Below are positions 33,134-44,609 of a stretch of 64,000 nucleotides of DNA, one piece after another; the stretch's first letter is position 1; each line of letters opens with the position of its first letter. The notes under the pieces were generated by a model. That model worked only from the letters and a program-made list of their open reading frames with translations. It was not told where the DNA came from and did no database searches. The stretch spans positions 332,050 through 396,049 of the forward strand of contig JADQAV010000044.1 of the NCBI GenBank assembly GCA_019775845.1, read 5' to 3'. The translations under genes and the position numbers were made by a program. This DNA comes from Myrmaecium sp. VS I D KN 1. Its lineage: Eukaryota; Ascomycota; Dothideomycetes; Valsariales; Valsariaceae.

Positions 33134-34271
33134 TCAAAAGGGATACAGCGTCTTGGAGAGCATGTCACAGAACATGCCCTCCAGCACCGATGCGTAATCC
33201 GGCCCGAAGCTCGCCGGAGACTCGCCCAGCTCCGAGGCGCCTTGCGGCGGCGCAGCCGGCGAGTCGGCGATGATGACCGTGTGGCCGTGGTCCAGGGGTC
33301 GGCAGGCTCCTCACCATGATCGCCGTGCTTGCCATGCTTACCATGCTTGCCGTGCTTGCTATGCTTGCCGTGCTTGCTATGCTTGCCGTGCTTGCCGCGT
33401 TTGCTGTGTTTGCTGTGCTTGCCCTTCGTCCGCTTTGGGGTCGGCACATTGAACGTGGTGCCCGTGCAGAGGCTGAAGTTACCCGCGGCCCGTTTCGGGG
33501 TGACGATGTACTCGTCCGAATCGACCATTATGCTTTGTGCCTGACCGTGGTAGCCCGTCCCGTCGAGGTACGTGCACCGGGGCTGGTAAGGGAGCCTTCT
33601 CTTATTGTCGTCCCCAACGGTCAGGCCTCCGTGGTACCAGGGCATCCCGCACTCGAAGCCCACGTCTCCGAACCAATGCACAGTCTGGCCATCGGGTTGC
33701 TCGAGTGCTGTGAGGGGAGGAAGTAAGGCTGGTCAGCGGTTCACGTTCGTGGGGTGGGGATGCGGGCCGCGCCTTACTCATCGCGTTAATGCAGATGGTA
33801 TCGTCTTTGCCCTCAATCACAAATTTGCGGGCATTCTCCTTCCTGGATGGCTCTCCGTAGAAGTCTTGGTAGCCCGCGTCGCGGATCTTGGGCGGCCCTG
33901 TTAGAATGTTAGTTAGGGCAATCAGTGACGGACGCCACGGGAGGGAACGGACCTAGAGACTTCGAGAGGATGTTGTCGTGGTAGTTCGACAGAAACGTCA
34001 CATGGCCTACCCTGCCGCCGAAGTGCACGCCAGGAATACCGGTGGCGACGTGCACACGGAGGAAGCCATACCTCTTTCTCGTTTGTTCCTTGGATATAAA
34101 GTTTAATAAGGCTGACGTCACCCCGATTACCGTATTGAACGCTCCCAACCCCTGGGTGACCGCGGTCGCGAGGCTCATGTGTGCTGCGGCTTCATCGACG
34201 GTGTTGGCTACGGTATGCGTGGAGAGCAGCAACACCAGAAGAAGGGACACGACGATAAGGTGATACATCAT
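33134..34271 (-). CDS. Secreted protein with Lys-His-(Gly/Ser) repeat
   Basis: Exons 34271-33953, 33897-33778 and a third from 33707 join in phase. The start gives a signal peptide (MMYHLIVVSLLLVLLLSTHTV). The middle part has FLRVHVATGIPGVHFGGRVGHV, then paired cysteines (FECGMPWYHGG, QPRCTYLDG, FSLCTGTTF). It leads into about 100 bp encoding KHSKHGKH-type repeats. After the repeat the frame used so far runs into Arg-rich nonsense to 33064. The neighbouring frame instead gives a coherent end (HTVIIADSPAAPP, GPDYASVLEGMFCDMLSKTLYPF) stopping at 33134. Either a very short intron of 32-35 nt (GTAAGC donor within the repeat, GAG acceptor) or a slip inside the repeat separates the two. I do not recognise a named family. 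Confidence 0.65.
33321..33423 (-). repeat. 9/18-bp coding minisatellite (KHG/KHS)
   Basis: On the minus strand, units AAGCACGGC and AAGCATAGC alternate about eleven times and code for Lys-His-Gly and Lys-His-Ser. The array lies in the third exon of the secreted protein, just before the frame discrepancy. Poly-KH stretches can bind metal ions or polyanions; that role is inference. Confidence 0.85.
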
Positions 34272-36740
34272 GATGGATGGCGGTGTCAGACGCGGGCGAT
34301 ACGGATGTGGCCGGCAGCGGATAAATAAATTGATCTGGGAAGCGGTAGTTGGGCGATGGTGATAATCGATGATGCGGCTGCGGATGGGGAAAGGGATTTT
34401 GGATCCGTGAAGGGGTGGGCGACCTTTATACACGATCAGTCCAGCAGGCGAGAGCACAGAGGATTCCGGACATGGCCGATACCTATCCCCGCGTCCGCAA
34501 CAAGTGGAGTGCCTCCTCCTTCCTCCATGAGAGTGCGGGAGCTGAAAAGGCCACTTCAGCTGAGGGAGTTTCCAAGTGAGCACCAGGGCACGGCAGGCGG
34601 GATGCGTCGATGGGTGCGACGTACTACCTTTACTCTCACTGAGAGTCGAGGTGGCTGGCAGGAACAGTTAGAAGGAAAGAAAATATGTACCTACAGTAGG
34701 TGCCACCATGTGGTACTTGGTAAGATACGTAGGGTAAGGTAGGTACTGTACTCAGCTTGGTCAAGGTGAGTGAGTAGTACCTAGTAAGATACTACTTCGT
34801 ACATGCAGGATGGGGGTTGTTTACGGTATCCGAACTGGAAGGACCAGACAGATTACTAATGGACACTGATATTTAGGTAGTACTGTACATACTGTACTAT
34901 ACCTACATCCACACCGTCCGATACAATACGAAGGAAAATGCCTCGAGTGCCGCAGATCTAGGTACGTTCTTCAGCAAGACGCCGTAATCTCGGTCAACGG
35001 ACAGCTCGACCGTTCAGGTCACGCTGGGCCGACCGGTAGCAACCATGAGGGTATTCAAATCTAGAGGGATTGAGTAGTACTGACACTTCGCATACCGCAG
35101 AAAGGTTACAACTCGTACCTACTACTACAGTGATAAGTAGGTACTACCGACTGATTTCTATCTTCGTAAGGACGAGTACCTGGTAGCTACCCTAACTTAC
35201 AACACCTCACGAACCATCTAACCATTGCAAGCATGCCGAGCGCGATTGCTGGTGCAGCTACTTAAGCTGGCCCCTACTGGAGCAGGCAGGAGCCCGCAAG
35301 GTTGAAGCCAGCTGCTAGTTAGTATTAGTTGGGCGTTCACATTGCCTATCGTCGCTTCCACCTCCAGTCCAAGTTGGCCCGGATCAACAAGAAGTGGAAG
35401 CTCACATGCAGGCACTACTACCTACCTGGTAACCTCGGATCCTTCCCACCGCATTCTTTTTGTCCGCGACAAGCGGGAAGGTGTGAGTACAGTAAGCTAC
35501 TTGTACTGTACCTAATAGAAGAAGAGGTTGGCACCACCAAGATCATTACTACCTACTACCTACCAACATCATCAACCTCACAGCTCTGGCGGTCCAGCGC
35601 AACCCGCAACAGCAAGAGAAAGATCCACCCATCGTCTGCATTAGTCCCCACGCATTCCCTAAGTACCCTATTACCGTACTATGCCGGACCGCTCCTTCTT
35701 CCACCCTTCCCCCTATCTCTCAACCGCAACACGCAGCAGCAGTGGCGACCCGTTCCGCACCCGCCCGCAGCAGCAGCGGGTTCCGCCATGCTCAATAACG
35801 CCCTGCAGTGACCGATCTTTCTTTCTTCCCGCCAACAAAATTTCATGCATACATTGGTGGACACAAGGGCTTCCTTACCTGCGCGCCCAAGCCTGAAGGT
35901 TTTGTGGCAGGACCAAGGTAGAGGAGTATGTAGGTGTGATTGACCGGCGAGGGGATTAGAGGGGTTTCGCTTTCTTCTTCTGTTCTCCAGTTCTTTGCAA
36001 CTGCCGTCATGATTGTCAACTGCCCGTTTCGTCGTCAGGATAGAAACATCCGGTGGTGGAAGGCATGCCACGGTCACTGGGAGCGAGTGCGAGTGAATGC
36101 AGTGGGATCCGCGCTCTCCATAGATCGAAGTAGTACAATGCGATATGCGGGTGATTGTAGAAAGCCACGGGGTGCTAGAACACATCCCTCCCCCATCGCA
36201 CCTGCTCGACGCAGTACCACCGCAACGAGAATCAAGAACTGCAAATCCCTCATACTACCTAACCTCCTCACTTCACCGATTCATCGCCCACCGGAGGAGG
36301 TCGTCGCTACCTACGGTACGTCCAGCGCAGCTAGGTCGGGACGCCTGGCTCACCTCCGTCCCGGTCGACAAAATCCCAGTTGGGGGAGCTTAGAGGTGTC
36401 GAAGCGAGTCAAGCAGATGATCACGTCGAACAACTATGGCCGCTCGAACAGATCAGCCTTTGAGAACTGCGTTGGGCTCTTCGATTACATCGGGGGACGG
36501 AGGGAGAGGTGATATGAGGGAAATTGTAAAACTGCAAGAGGAGAGTGTCGGATCACTTCCCGTCGAGAGCAGTCGTCGGATATGAGAGCCGGTGTGGTTC
36601 GCATTTTAGATAGAGTACATTGAGGAGGGTATGAAGCTGTAATATCCACGCGCCCCAAACGCCTTCACCGTAAGAGTAGCACATGCTATTAGCACCACCA
36701 CCACGCTGGTCATTCCAGTCACATGTCAACATCCCGCCCA
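34272..36740. other. Gene-free stretch dense in TACCTA/TAGGTA words
   Basis: Between about 34680 and 35570 the words GTACCTA, TAGGTAC and CTACCTAC recur many times on both strands, often beside GTACTGTAC-type palindromes. The only frames (for example 35940-36512 plus) have no domain character. The 34272-34500 part must hold the promoter of the secreted KH-repeat gene. Confidence 0.5.
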
Positions 36741-38045
36741 TCACTCCGTCCTCTGCTCCAACTCATCGTACTCAGGCAACGTCCAGTTCTTAATACGCTC
36801 GCGCTCAAAGAACTTCGCAACAAGATCAAGGCGGAACAGCGCAGCCAGCCAGGCGATGAAGTTCATGCAAGCGATACCCACAGCCGAAGTAGGAAGCCAG
36901 CCAAAGTGATCCGGTGTAATCCCATCCTGAACCTGCTCCATAAACGGGCGAAAGCGGTCCTCATACGCCTTCAGCGCCGCAGGGAGGTCCTCCGCGCTTC
37001 CACCACGGGCAGCGAGGCGCGCGAGCTCGCCAGCGAGGATGTAAGCGCCGACGAGGGCGGCGGTGGTGCCCATGCCAGTGACGGCGGAGGGGCAGTAGGC
37101 GGCGTCGCCGAGCAATACGACGTTCCCGGCCGACCAGGCGGGCAGGCGGACGGTGCCGAGGCGCTCGAGGTAGAAGTCGTCCGCGCGGCGCATGGCGGCG
37201 AGGAAGTCGTCCGCGCCCCAGCCGGCGCCGCGGAACGCCGCGGCCAGGGCGGCCTTCTCCGCCGCGACGTCCCCGCGCGGCACCGCCTGCAGCTGCGCGC
37301 CGCAGGGGCTCTTGTGCACGTGCACGTGCAGGTAGACCTGGACGGCGTCCGGGCTCTGGCGGCGGGTCATGACGGCCCGGCCGCCGGTCGCGACGTAGCC
37401 GCGGACCTCGTAGCCCTCGCCCGGCGCGAGCGGCGCCGGCATCGTGAACGAGGCGATCCACATCCCGAGGAAGTTCACCGGCTCTACCTCCGGCATCGAC
37501 CTGGCCAGCATCAGCCGTCGCACCCGCGACCACTGCCCATCCGCCCCGACGACCAGATCGAAGCGCTCCCGCTCGCCGCCCTCATACACAACCTCCACCC
37601 CACGGCCGAGGCCCAAATCCTCCATCCCCTCCAGCGTCTTTCCAAACACCCACCGCACGCGCTCCCCCGCCCAGTCGCGCAGGATGCGCACCAGATCGCC
37701 CCGCATGATCTCCCACTCCGTCGAGAAGCCCGCCGCCGCGGGACTGCTGCCGCCCGCTTTCCGCAGCGGGAACCACGCCACCGTCGCACCCGACGACGCG
37801 TTCAGCAGCCGCAGCCCGCGCTCCGGCACCACGTGCGCCCGGAAGGTGGCTTCGAGGCCCATCCGTCGCAGCGTCGTGATGCCGTGGCCGCGCAGGTCGA
37901 CCTGTTGGCCGCCGTCGCGCAGGCCGGCGTGTCGCTCCAGGATGGTGAGGGAGAAGGAGGCGGAGGGGGCGGAGTGGGCGAGCCAGCCGGCCAGGGCGGG
38001 CCCGGCGATGCCGCCGCCGACGATGAGGATTTTGAGGGGTGGCAT
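36741..38045 (-). CDS. FAD-dependent aromatic-ring monooxygenase
   Basis: An intronless 434-residue frame starting MPPLKILIVGGGIAG. It carries the three motifs of class A flavin monooxygenases: GxGxxG at residues 10-15, the DG motif (VVGADGQWSRVRRL, about 168-181) and the GD motif (NVVLLGDAAYCPSAVTGMG, about 305-325), with the FAD_binding_3 fold between them. The C-terminal part ends WTLPEYDEL. Such enzymes use NAD(P)H and oxygen to hydroxylate aromatic or polyketide compounds. Overall it is closest to the salicylate hydroxylase/TetX-like fungal group. The substrate is unknown and no biosynthetic neighbour points to one. There is no signal peptide, so it is probably cytosolic. Confidence 0.9.
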   Translation of the reverse strand: MPPLKILIVGGGIAGPALAGWLAHSAPSASFSLTILERHAGLRDGGQQVDLRGHGITTLRRMGLEATFRAHVVPERGLRLLNASSGATVAWFPLRKAGGSSPAAAGFSTEWEIMRGDLVRILRDWAGERVRWVFGKTLEGMEDLGLGRGVEVVYEGGERERFDLVVGADGQWSRVRRLMLARSMPEVEPVNFLGMWIASFTMPAPLAPGEGYEVRGYVATGGRAVMTRRQSPDAVQVYLHVHVHKSPCGAQLQAVPRGDVAAEKAALAAAFRGAGWGADDFLAAMRRADDFYLERLGTVRLPAWSAGNVVLLGDAAYCPSAVTGMGTTAALVGAYILAGELARLAARGGSAEDLPAALKAYEDRFRPFMEQVQDGITPDHFGWLPTSAVGIACMNFIAWLAALFRLDLVAKFFERERIKNWTLPEYDELEQRTE

Positions 38046-39379
38046 CGGCAGAGAGGGGGGAGGGGATTTGCTTCGGTCGTTTATCTTCTTGATGGTTTCT
38101 TGGGGAGTTATGTTTGTTGGTTTCAGAGCTGGGGTGTGATATGCTTTCCGTGAGAAGATCCGATGGAGACAAGCAGTGAAGAAAAAAAAGAAAAAATGAG
38201 AAAGTAAGTACTACGCCTCGTGCAACCCTATCATTATAACTATCCCTCCCGATCCTCCTCCTCCTCCTCCTCTCGCGCGGAGTCATCCTCTCGTACGGTC
38301 GGGAGCTCCTCCGTCTCTCGTACGGGAGCGCCCCTCCGACCCGACCGGCATGACGGCCATTATCCATCGCCGTCTCCGCCACGCCCGGACGAAGGATTCC
38401 ACCACCTCAGCCACCCAACTCTTTCCGCCCAGTCGTCCTGTGGCGCCCAATGAATGGCGAATGTTATTGGCGCAGCACTGGAGTTTGTATTTGGGTTGAG
38501 GAGGAATGGGAAGAGGATGATTTACGGCTCTGTGTCGATGGTCTATGGGGTGATACTCCTCTCTCTCGCTCTTTCTTTATTTCCTCTCCCCTTCCTCATC
38601 TATTATAAAAGCCTCAACAAGGACAGGAAAAAGAAGCCAGGGTAAAAGCAAGTACAAGTGGAATATCTTTCATCTATATATCCCTGTGGACTCATATAAG
38701 CATCATATCCGGGAACCGCGGGGAATGTTCCTTTCCATTAATCCCCCGCCTACCAAGCCCTTCAAGAGAACCACAGATCCATCCTATCGTACATACATGC
38801 ACGCTTCTCCTCATCGTTCAGGGGACCTTTTCGATATGGGGAAAATCCTCTGGTGTTTCGCTTTACGCATATGAGAATTCTATATTTCCTCTTTTTTCCT
38901 TTGCCTGATTTTTCTTTTCGAGCGGTTCTCTCCTTCTCACTCTCTCACTCACCGCCATCACTATTCAACATGTTCCCAATAAAATATTTGAAGCATATAT
39001 TCTATAGTGGTCAGTAGTAGGAAACTCTCTTTCTCTCTTCTTCTTAAGTCAATTTGCTGAAGAAAGGAGAAAGGCGGAGAGAAGCATATACCTACATATG
39101 CACCTATGCGAATCGAGGGTTAGGTTGTGGGTTGGGCGGAAGGGTGTGGGGGCAACAATGTTACACCTCTCTTTTCCCCCACATTAACCCCCTGTTGAGG
39201 TGGAGATAGGGTGGTATCGTGTGGTTTCTCGTTTGCGCTTGATGTGGGGGGGAGGTGTTAGGGAGCAAGAAAGTGGGGCTGGCTCGCTTCGTTCGGTTTC
39301 ATTGGTTTTATACAGGAGTTAATTTCTGATCATTGGTATTTATGCTTTCTCTAGAGGTGAATATTCCTCATTCCTAAGT
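38046..39379. other. Intergenic, no gene seen
   Basis: The promoter of the monooxygenase lies at the left. Short frames (for example 38454-38645) have no support. AT content rises towards the inverted-repeat element at 39380. Confidence 0.45.
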
Positions 39380-39690
39380 AGGGCCTTTGCGCAGCGATAT
39401 TATGCAAGAAATATCTCAGAAATAATATCTCCTCCTGCCTGAAAAGGCAGGTCACTAAACCATTCCTGTCGGGAGCCACCGTAAGAATTTTCGCCGAGAA
39501 ATATCATATTTCTTCGAGGAATAACGCGAGTGTGCGAAAATATACCCTAAGCGGGAATTACTAGGCCTTTAGCGGTAAAAACCTGGTCCACTTCCCCAGA
39601 GGGCACGAGCTTCGAAGGGGCCTTGGCTTGCACAAGTCGATATTTCTCAGCCGTTATTTCTTAGTATTAAAATCGCTGCGCAAAGTCCCT
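39380..39690. mobile_element. 311-bp MITE-like element with terminal inverted repeats
   Basis: The two ends are inverted copies over 23 bp with 21 matches: AGGGCCTTTGCGCAGCGAT at 39380 onward and the complement of CGCTGCGCAAAGTCCCT ending at 39690. A second, weaker inverted pair (AAGAAATA / TATTTCTTA and GATATTTCTCAG) lies just inside. There is no open frame, so this would be a non-autonomous element. I could not find a clear target-site duplication; a TA is present only on the left side. Confidence 0.6.
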
Positions 39691-42488
39691 TGTATATCCT
39701 TCTCGTCTTCGCTGAAAAGGGAGGGAATGAGTTGTGCGGGTTATGTAAGCGTGGACGGTTCATAATTATCGAGAGGTGATTACGGTGATCCTATCGTTCG
39801 TTGCGATGCAGCACCTCCGATCGAGGGGGTTGTAAGATCTTCGATCCAATGATTCTGTACATCTCGTCCTCTGAAATACAAGGCACGTGACGCGGCAGCA
39901 GACATGCAGAGTCTCAGCCTCAGGCACAACGGGATACCCGGGACGGAAAAGGTTCCGGTCTGGGAAATCTACGTACACGAAAGCGAATGCAACGCGATGA
40001 ATACCTTCGTCCTATAGATACTGGAGCTTTTTAAGACGAGCTCCGAAGAAGTTATCACTGCTCCTGGTCGTAATATATAAGACATCTTTCTTCTATCACC
40101 ATACGAAGTATTGCTTACTAGCAACTTTGCTTGCTTCGTTGCAGGGCAAGTTATGAGGGTCCATTATGTGCGTGGGAGGCGCATCATGGCGCACCTCCCT
40201 TTCGGAGTACGGCACGGGGTGGCGGCAGAGGCGGTTTTTCGCCAAGCTATCATTGGAAGCACTTTGTCGCTTGCTTACCAGTTTTTCTCTATATTAGTTT
40301 TTTAGTCCTTTTTTTCCGTTCTCCTTTTTCCTAGGTGGAGGAGAAAGAAAAGGGATATGGTTCGTTGTGTACTGCTGCAGATTTTGTTCTGCATTTTCTT
40401 CTCGTTTTCCCCGGATCGGATCGAGGCAGGGAGGGAAGGAGGGGTCCCCAGGGTGATGAATGTGGGGAGTCAAATCAATCTTCACGAAGATGAAAAGTCA
40501 GAGGCCGATCGAGATCTGGGTTGCGTTCGTCTCGGTTCCCTCCGTCGCAGAACACACCCGGGCGATGAATGAACGGTTCCACGCATGGCTGGCCGTTTCA
40601 GCAGTGATCTGGAGAGAATATAATCCCATATACATATGTTCATGGATGGTTCTGCAGCAAGAGTGAACGAGGCGGATGATTTTAATTGTTTGCCGCTCTC
40701 TTCTCCGACTGCTCGACGCTATATCCGTGAGAGCGCCTAGCAAATGCCGCAACGGGACCGGCAGGATTCTGGCGAAGAAAAGCATGTGGGTCCTTCGTTC
40801 CATCGTGCCGTCGCTGGCCGTTTGGCGTCGCATCCTACCTACCAGTTAGGACATGCCCAGCCAACCCCCATAAGTCAACGTAAGATCCATCCTTCTGTGC
40901 CCGGGCTGACGAACGTCGATTTGGACGTGCGTTTGGTGTGAGTTCTCCGGTCTGGTAGGCTACCTCAGGCTACCATTCACTATCGAACTGCGCAAGGCCG
41001 CGGAGTCGACCGTGGGTCGGCCTTGGTCGTCACGGAGGGGGAAGCCATCGAAAAACTTGAAGCCATTGCCGCAGGTGTTGGAAGGGGAGCAGGTCAGTGG
41101 CGGCCGATGGACCAATCAGCGCACGTGCCGGGCTCATTCGGGACCCACTCGCTCCCCCAGGGGGCCCCCAGGCTTTTCAAGGCCTCAAGGCGGCCACCAG
41201 CCAAGCCAAAGCCAGCTAGCGCCGTCGTCTCCACCACTCGCCGTCCTCGCCCTCCACCCTCACCAACCAAACCCAACTTTCTCTCCGGCTTTTCGCCCAC
41301 GCTGCCCACGTTGGATCGCCGCCTCTTCACCCGCATCTCTCCTCGGCCATTCCTCGGCTGCTGTTTCATCAAACAAAAGCCGACAATGACATTGTCCTTA
41401 TACCCCTTGTACACACACACGCTCTGCGGCTTCAGGGCATGACCGTTGCGCGTCGAACCCGCATGCGGCGTCGTCCTTGTCTCGCCCATCCCATCTCCCT
41501 TTACACCGGGGCGCCCGACCGACCGTTGATGAAAAGATCTTCGAAGCGGCCGGTCGAAAGACGACGCCAAGATGCAGGAACCGTCCGGTGAACGGATGGT
41601 TACAGAAACTAGACAGACGGTGGAGGAGGACCCTCGAGGAAGAAGAACACAAGCCACTCTGTGAACGGATACGGAGCCAGGCCCGATGCTTTCCTCTTGC
41701 CTCCCATCGCCTACGCGGGCTTGGCCCGTCTCGCTGAATTCCTTGTCGCCATGCGACCAGATGACGTCGGGGCTGACTGTTGCCCGCCGCCGCATCCTCT
41801 CCCGTCCCCTCTCCATCACATCACCTTGTCCGCTGAGGATCAGTAATCATGAATAACGATGACTACAAGGATTCATGACGCCGGAGGAGGGCACTGTGCC
41901 GTGAACCGACCCGAACCGACTCGAGTCAGCAAGCAAAAACGGCCTTTGTTGCATCTGTGAGCGGCCAAGTCCGGTGACAGGTGGTCGAGCTAACGGTGTT
42001 GAACAAGACTGGACGGGGTTGCCTTTAGCTTACCTAACCTGCCAATCTGCCTGTGCTGCACGACCAACCGACTCCGGCACTCCGAGCTCCTCAGAGAGAG
42101 AGAGAACCCTGCGTGCCCGGCGACGCTGACAGTCCGGCGGGCGGCGACGGTGATGGTGGTGGTGGGAAGAGCATGACGTCGAACTCCCCACCCCGGGGAC
42201 CCACATCATCTGGCGGGCAGGCCATCCCACTCGCCCACCCACCGCGCTTGCCCACGCCTCTCCATGGAGACTCCAGGAACCTAAAATCCCTTCTCCAGAC
42301 GACCATGTCCCGATCGGCCTTAGTCCGCCGCATTTCCCTTCTCTCATTTACCCCCTCTTCCCGCCCGCATTATTTCCCTTGATCAAAACCCTCCCGTTCC
42401 TCGCATTTTTCTTTTTTCCCCTTGTCCCTCACATCGCTCCTCGATCCATTGCTCGGTCACGCTTCACGGCTGGTCTGCCCCCTTCGCA
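39691..42488. other. Long gene-free stretch
   Basis: About 2.8 kb without a supported gene. The largest frame (41819-41094 minus, 241 codons) is Arg/Gly/Ser-rich with no domain and overlaps equally long frames on the other strand. The last 150 bp are pyrimidine-rich (CCCTTCTCTCATTTACC and similar), as expected for the leader of the next gene. Confidence 0.45.
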
Positions 42489-44609
42489 ATGGCTTCCGAG
42501 GAACCACCACGCTCGCATCCGCGTGCCCACTTCAACACCGAGGCCGAGCGGGATGCCGCCGACGCCAACATGCTGGCCGGCACCGGCCATGCCACTCACG
42601 CTGCCGACTTCTCCAACGAGAAGATCGAGAAGCCGTCCGCGCCGTCCACTCCCCCCACTGCCCACAACAATGACATCGCCAACGAGCAGTACGAGGACAA
42701 CGACATGGAGCGCGTCGGCACCTACGACAAGCTCGAGCTGACCGAAGACGACTGCTACGAGGAGCTCGGCTTCTGCTTCCCCACATGGAAGAAGTGGGCC
42801 ATCCTGTCCGTCATCTTCATGGTTCAGGTCTCGATGAACTTCAACACCTCCCTCTACTCCAACGGTCTCACCGGCATCTCCGAGGAGTTCAACATCTCTA
42901 TGCAGGCCGCCCGCTGCGGCGCCATGATCTTCCTGATCCTCTACGCCTTTGGCTGCGAGCTGTGGGCGCCCTGGTCCGAGGAGTTCGGCCGCTGGCCCGT
43001 CCTCCAGCTCTCCCTCTTCCTCGTCAACATCTGGCAGCTGCCCGTCGCCCTGGCCCCTAACTTCGCCTCCATCATGGTCGGCCGTGCGTTGGGCGGTCTG
43101 TCCTGCGCCGGTGGCTCCGTCACGCTCGGCATGATCGCCGACATGTGGGAGGCCGACACACAGCAGTACGCCGTCGCCTTCGTCGTCTTCTCCTCCGTCG
43201 GCGGCTCCATCGTCGGTCCCATCGTCGGTGGTTTCGTGGAGCAGTACCTGCAATGGCGCTGGGCCATCTGGATCCAGCTCATCTTCGGTGGCTTCGTCCA
43301 GATCCTCCACTTCTTCACCCCGGAGACTCGGACGACCATCATGATCGACCGCATCGCCAAGCGACGGAGAAAGGCCGCCAAGGACGGCACCGGCCCGGCC
43401 CACTGGATTCGCTACTACGGCCCCAACGAACTCGAGCCTTTCCGGGAGCGCTTCAGCATGCGCGAGATTCTTGTCACCTGGATCCGTCCCTTCCGCATGT
43501 TCCTTACCGAGCCCATCGTTCTCACCCTCTCCCTGCTCTCCGGCTTCTCGGACGCGCTGATCTTCATGTTCATCCAGTCCTTCTCCCTCGTATACGCCCA
43601 GTGGGGCTTCAACTCGTACCAGAACGGCCTTGCCTTCATCGCTATCGGCACCGGCTACTTCCTCGCCTGGCTCCTCTTCATCCCGGCCATCAAGCGCAAC
43701 ATCCGTGAGCGCAAGGAGAAGCCTGACGACGAGATCGCCCAGTACGAGTCCCGGCTGTGGTTCCTGCTCTGGACGGCGCCCTGCTTGCCCATCGGTCTGA
43801 TCATCTTCGCCTGGTGTTCCCTCGGACCCCCGATCCACTGGATCGGCTCCATGATCGGTGCCGCCATCGTCGGCATCGCCAACTACTCCATCTACATGGC
43901 CACGATCGACTACATGGTCTGCGCCTACGGCCCGTACTCGGCCAGTGCGACCGGTGGCAACGGATGGTCCCGTGACTTCCTCGCTGGTGTGCTGACCATT
44001 CCGGCGACCCCCTTCTTCCAAAGTGAGTGATCATCTCTCCTCCCGGTTCTTCCCTTATTGAATGCCATTTGCTAACATTGCGACACAGACATCGGCGGCA
44101 AGCACCACCTCGAGTACGCCTCCACGATCCTCTTCTGCATCTCCGCCATCCTCGTCCTGGCAGTGTACGTGATCTACTGGAAGGGCCCCGTCCTCCGGAA
44201 GCGATCCCCCTTCGCGCAGCAGCTCGCCGACGCGCGCGCCGAGGCCGCTGCCGAAGACGGCTCGCACCTCGGCCGCCGGCTGTCTTACGTTCCCAGCCAC
44301 GGCGGCAGCGTCGGTGGGGGGGCCGACCCGGAACGGGGTCGCAGCACGGGATCGGCGGTGGGCCCCTCAGCAACGGCGGATGGCCGGCCTCAGCGTCCCG
44401 GCTGGAGCCGCCGCAGCTCTCACATGCGTAGCGAGCAGCAGCTGCGCGTGTACGAGGCCATGGGCAGCCGCCGGAGCTCCTACCATGGCTCCCGCAGCGC
44501 GCAGGCGAGTCGGGCCAACTCGCGCGCGGGCAGCCGGGCGAATAGCACGGCGCCGCCTGTGGAGCGGGAGAAGCGGCCGGCGGCGATGCGGGGGGTGACG
44601 GATAGTTGA
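42489..44609 (+). CDS. Large MFS transporter (DHA1, polyamine/drug type)
   Basis: Two exons (42489-44022, 44089-44609) give 684 residues. A 95-residue hydrophilic N-terminus precedes twelve membrane helices, with FMVQVSMNFNTSLYSNGL in helix 1, MIFLILYAFGCELWAPWSEEFGRWP (motif A region), VGRALGGLSCAGGSVTLG and FVVFSSVGGSIVGPIVGGF (motif C, antiporter group). The central loop is basic (RRRKAAKDG). The layout matches the fungal DHA1 group that includes polyamine and multidrug exporters of the plasma membrane. After the last helix the tail of about 150 residues is Ser/Arg/Gly-rich (SRRSSSYHGSRS-like), a likely site of phosphorylation. Strong codon bias towards C-ending codons suggests high expression. 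The substrate is not determined. Confidence 0.9.

Noticed and set aside
33321-33423. Could the KH minisatellite be a CRISPR array?
   Set aside because: Units are 9 bp, contiguous and coding, with no unique spacers, and the genome is eukaryotic.
41094-41819. 241-codon minus-strand frame
   Set aside because: Arg/Gly/Ser-rich, no domain, overlapped by plus-strand frames of similar quality, no splice partners.
42429-44021. 530-codon minus-strand frame
   Set aside because: Exactly opposite the first exon of the large MFS gene; Asp/Glu/Gly/His mirror composition caused by C-ending codons on the plus strand.
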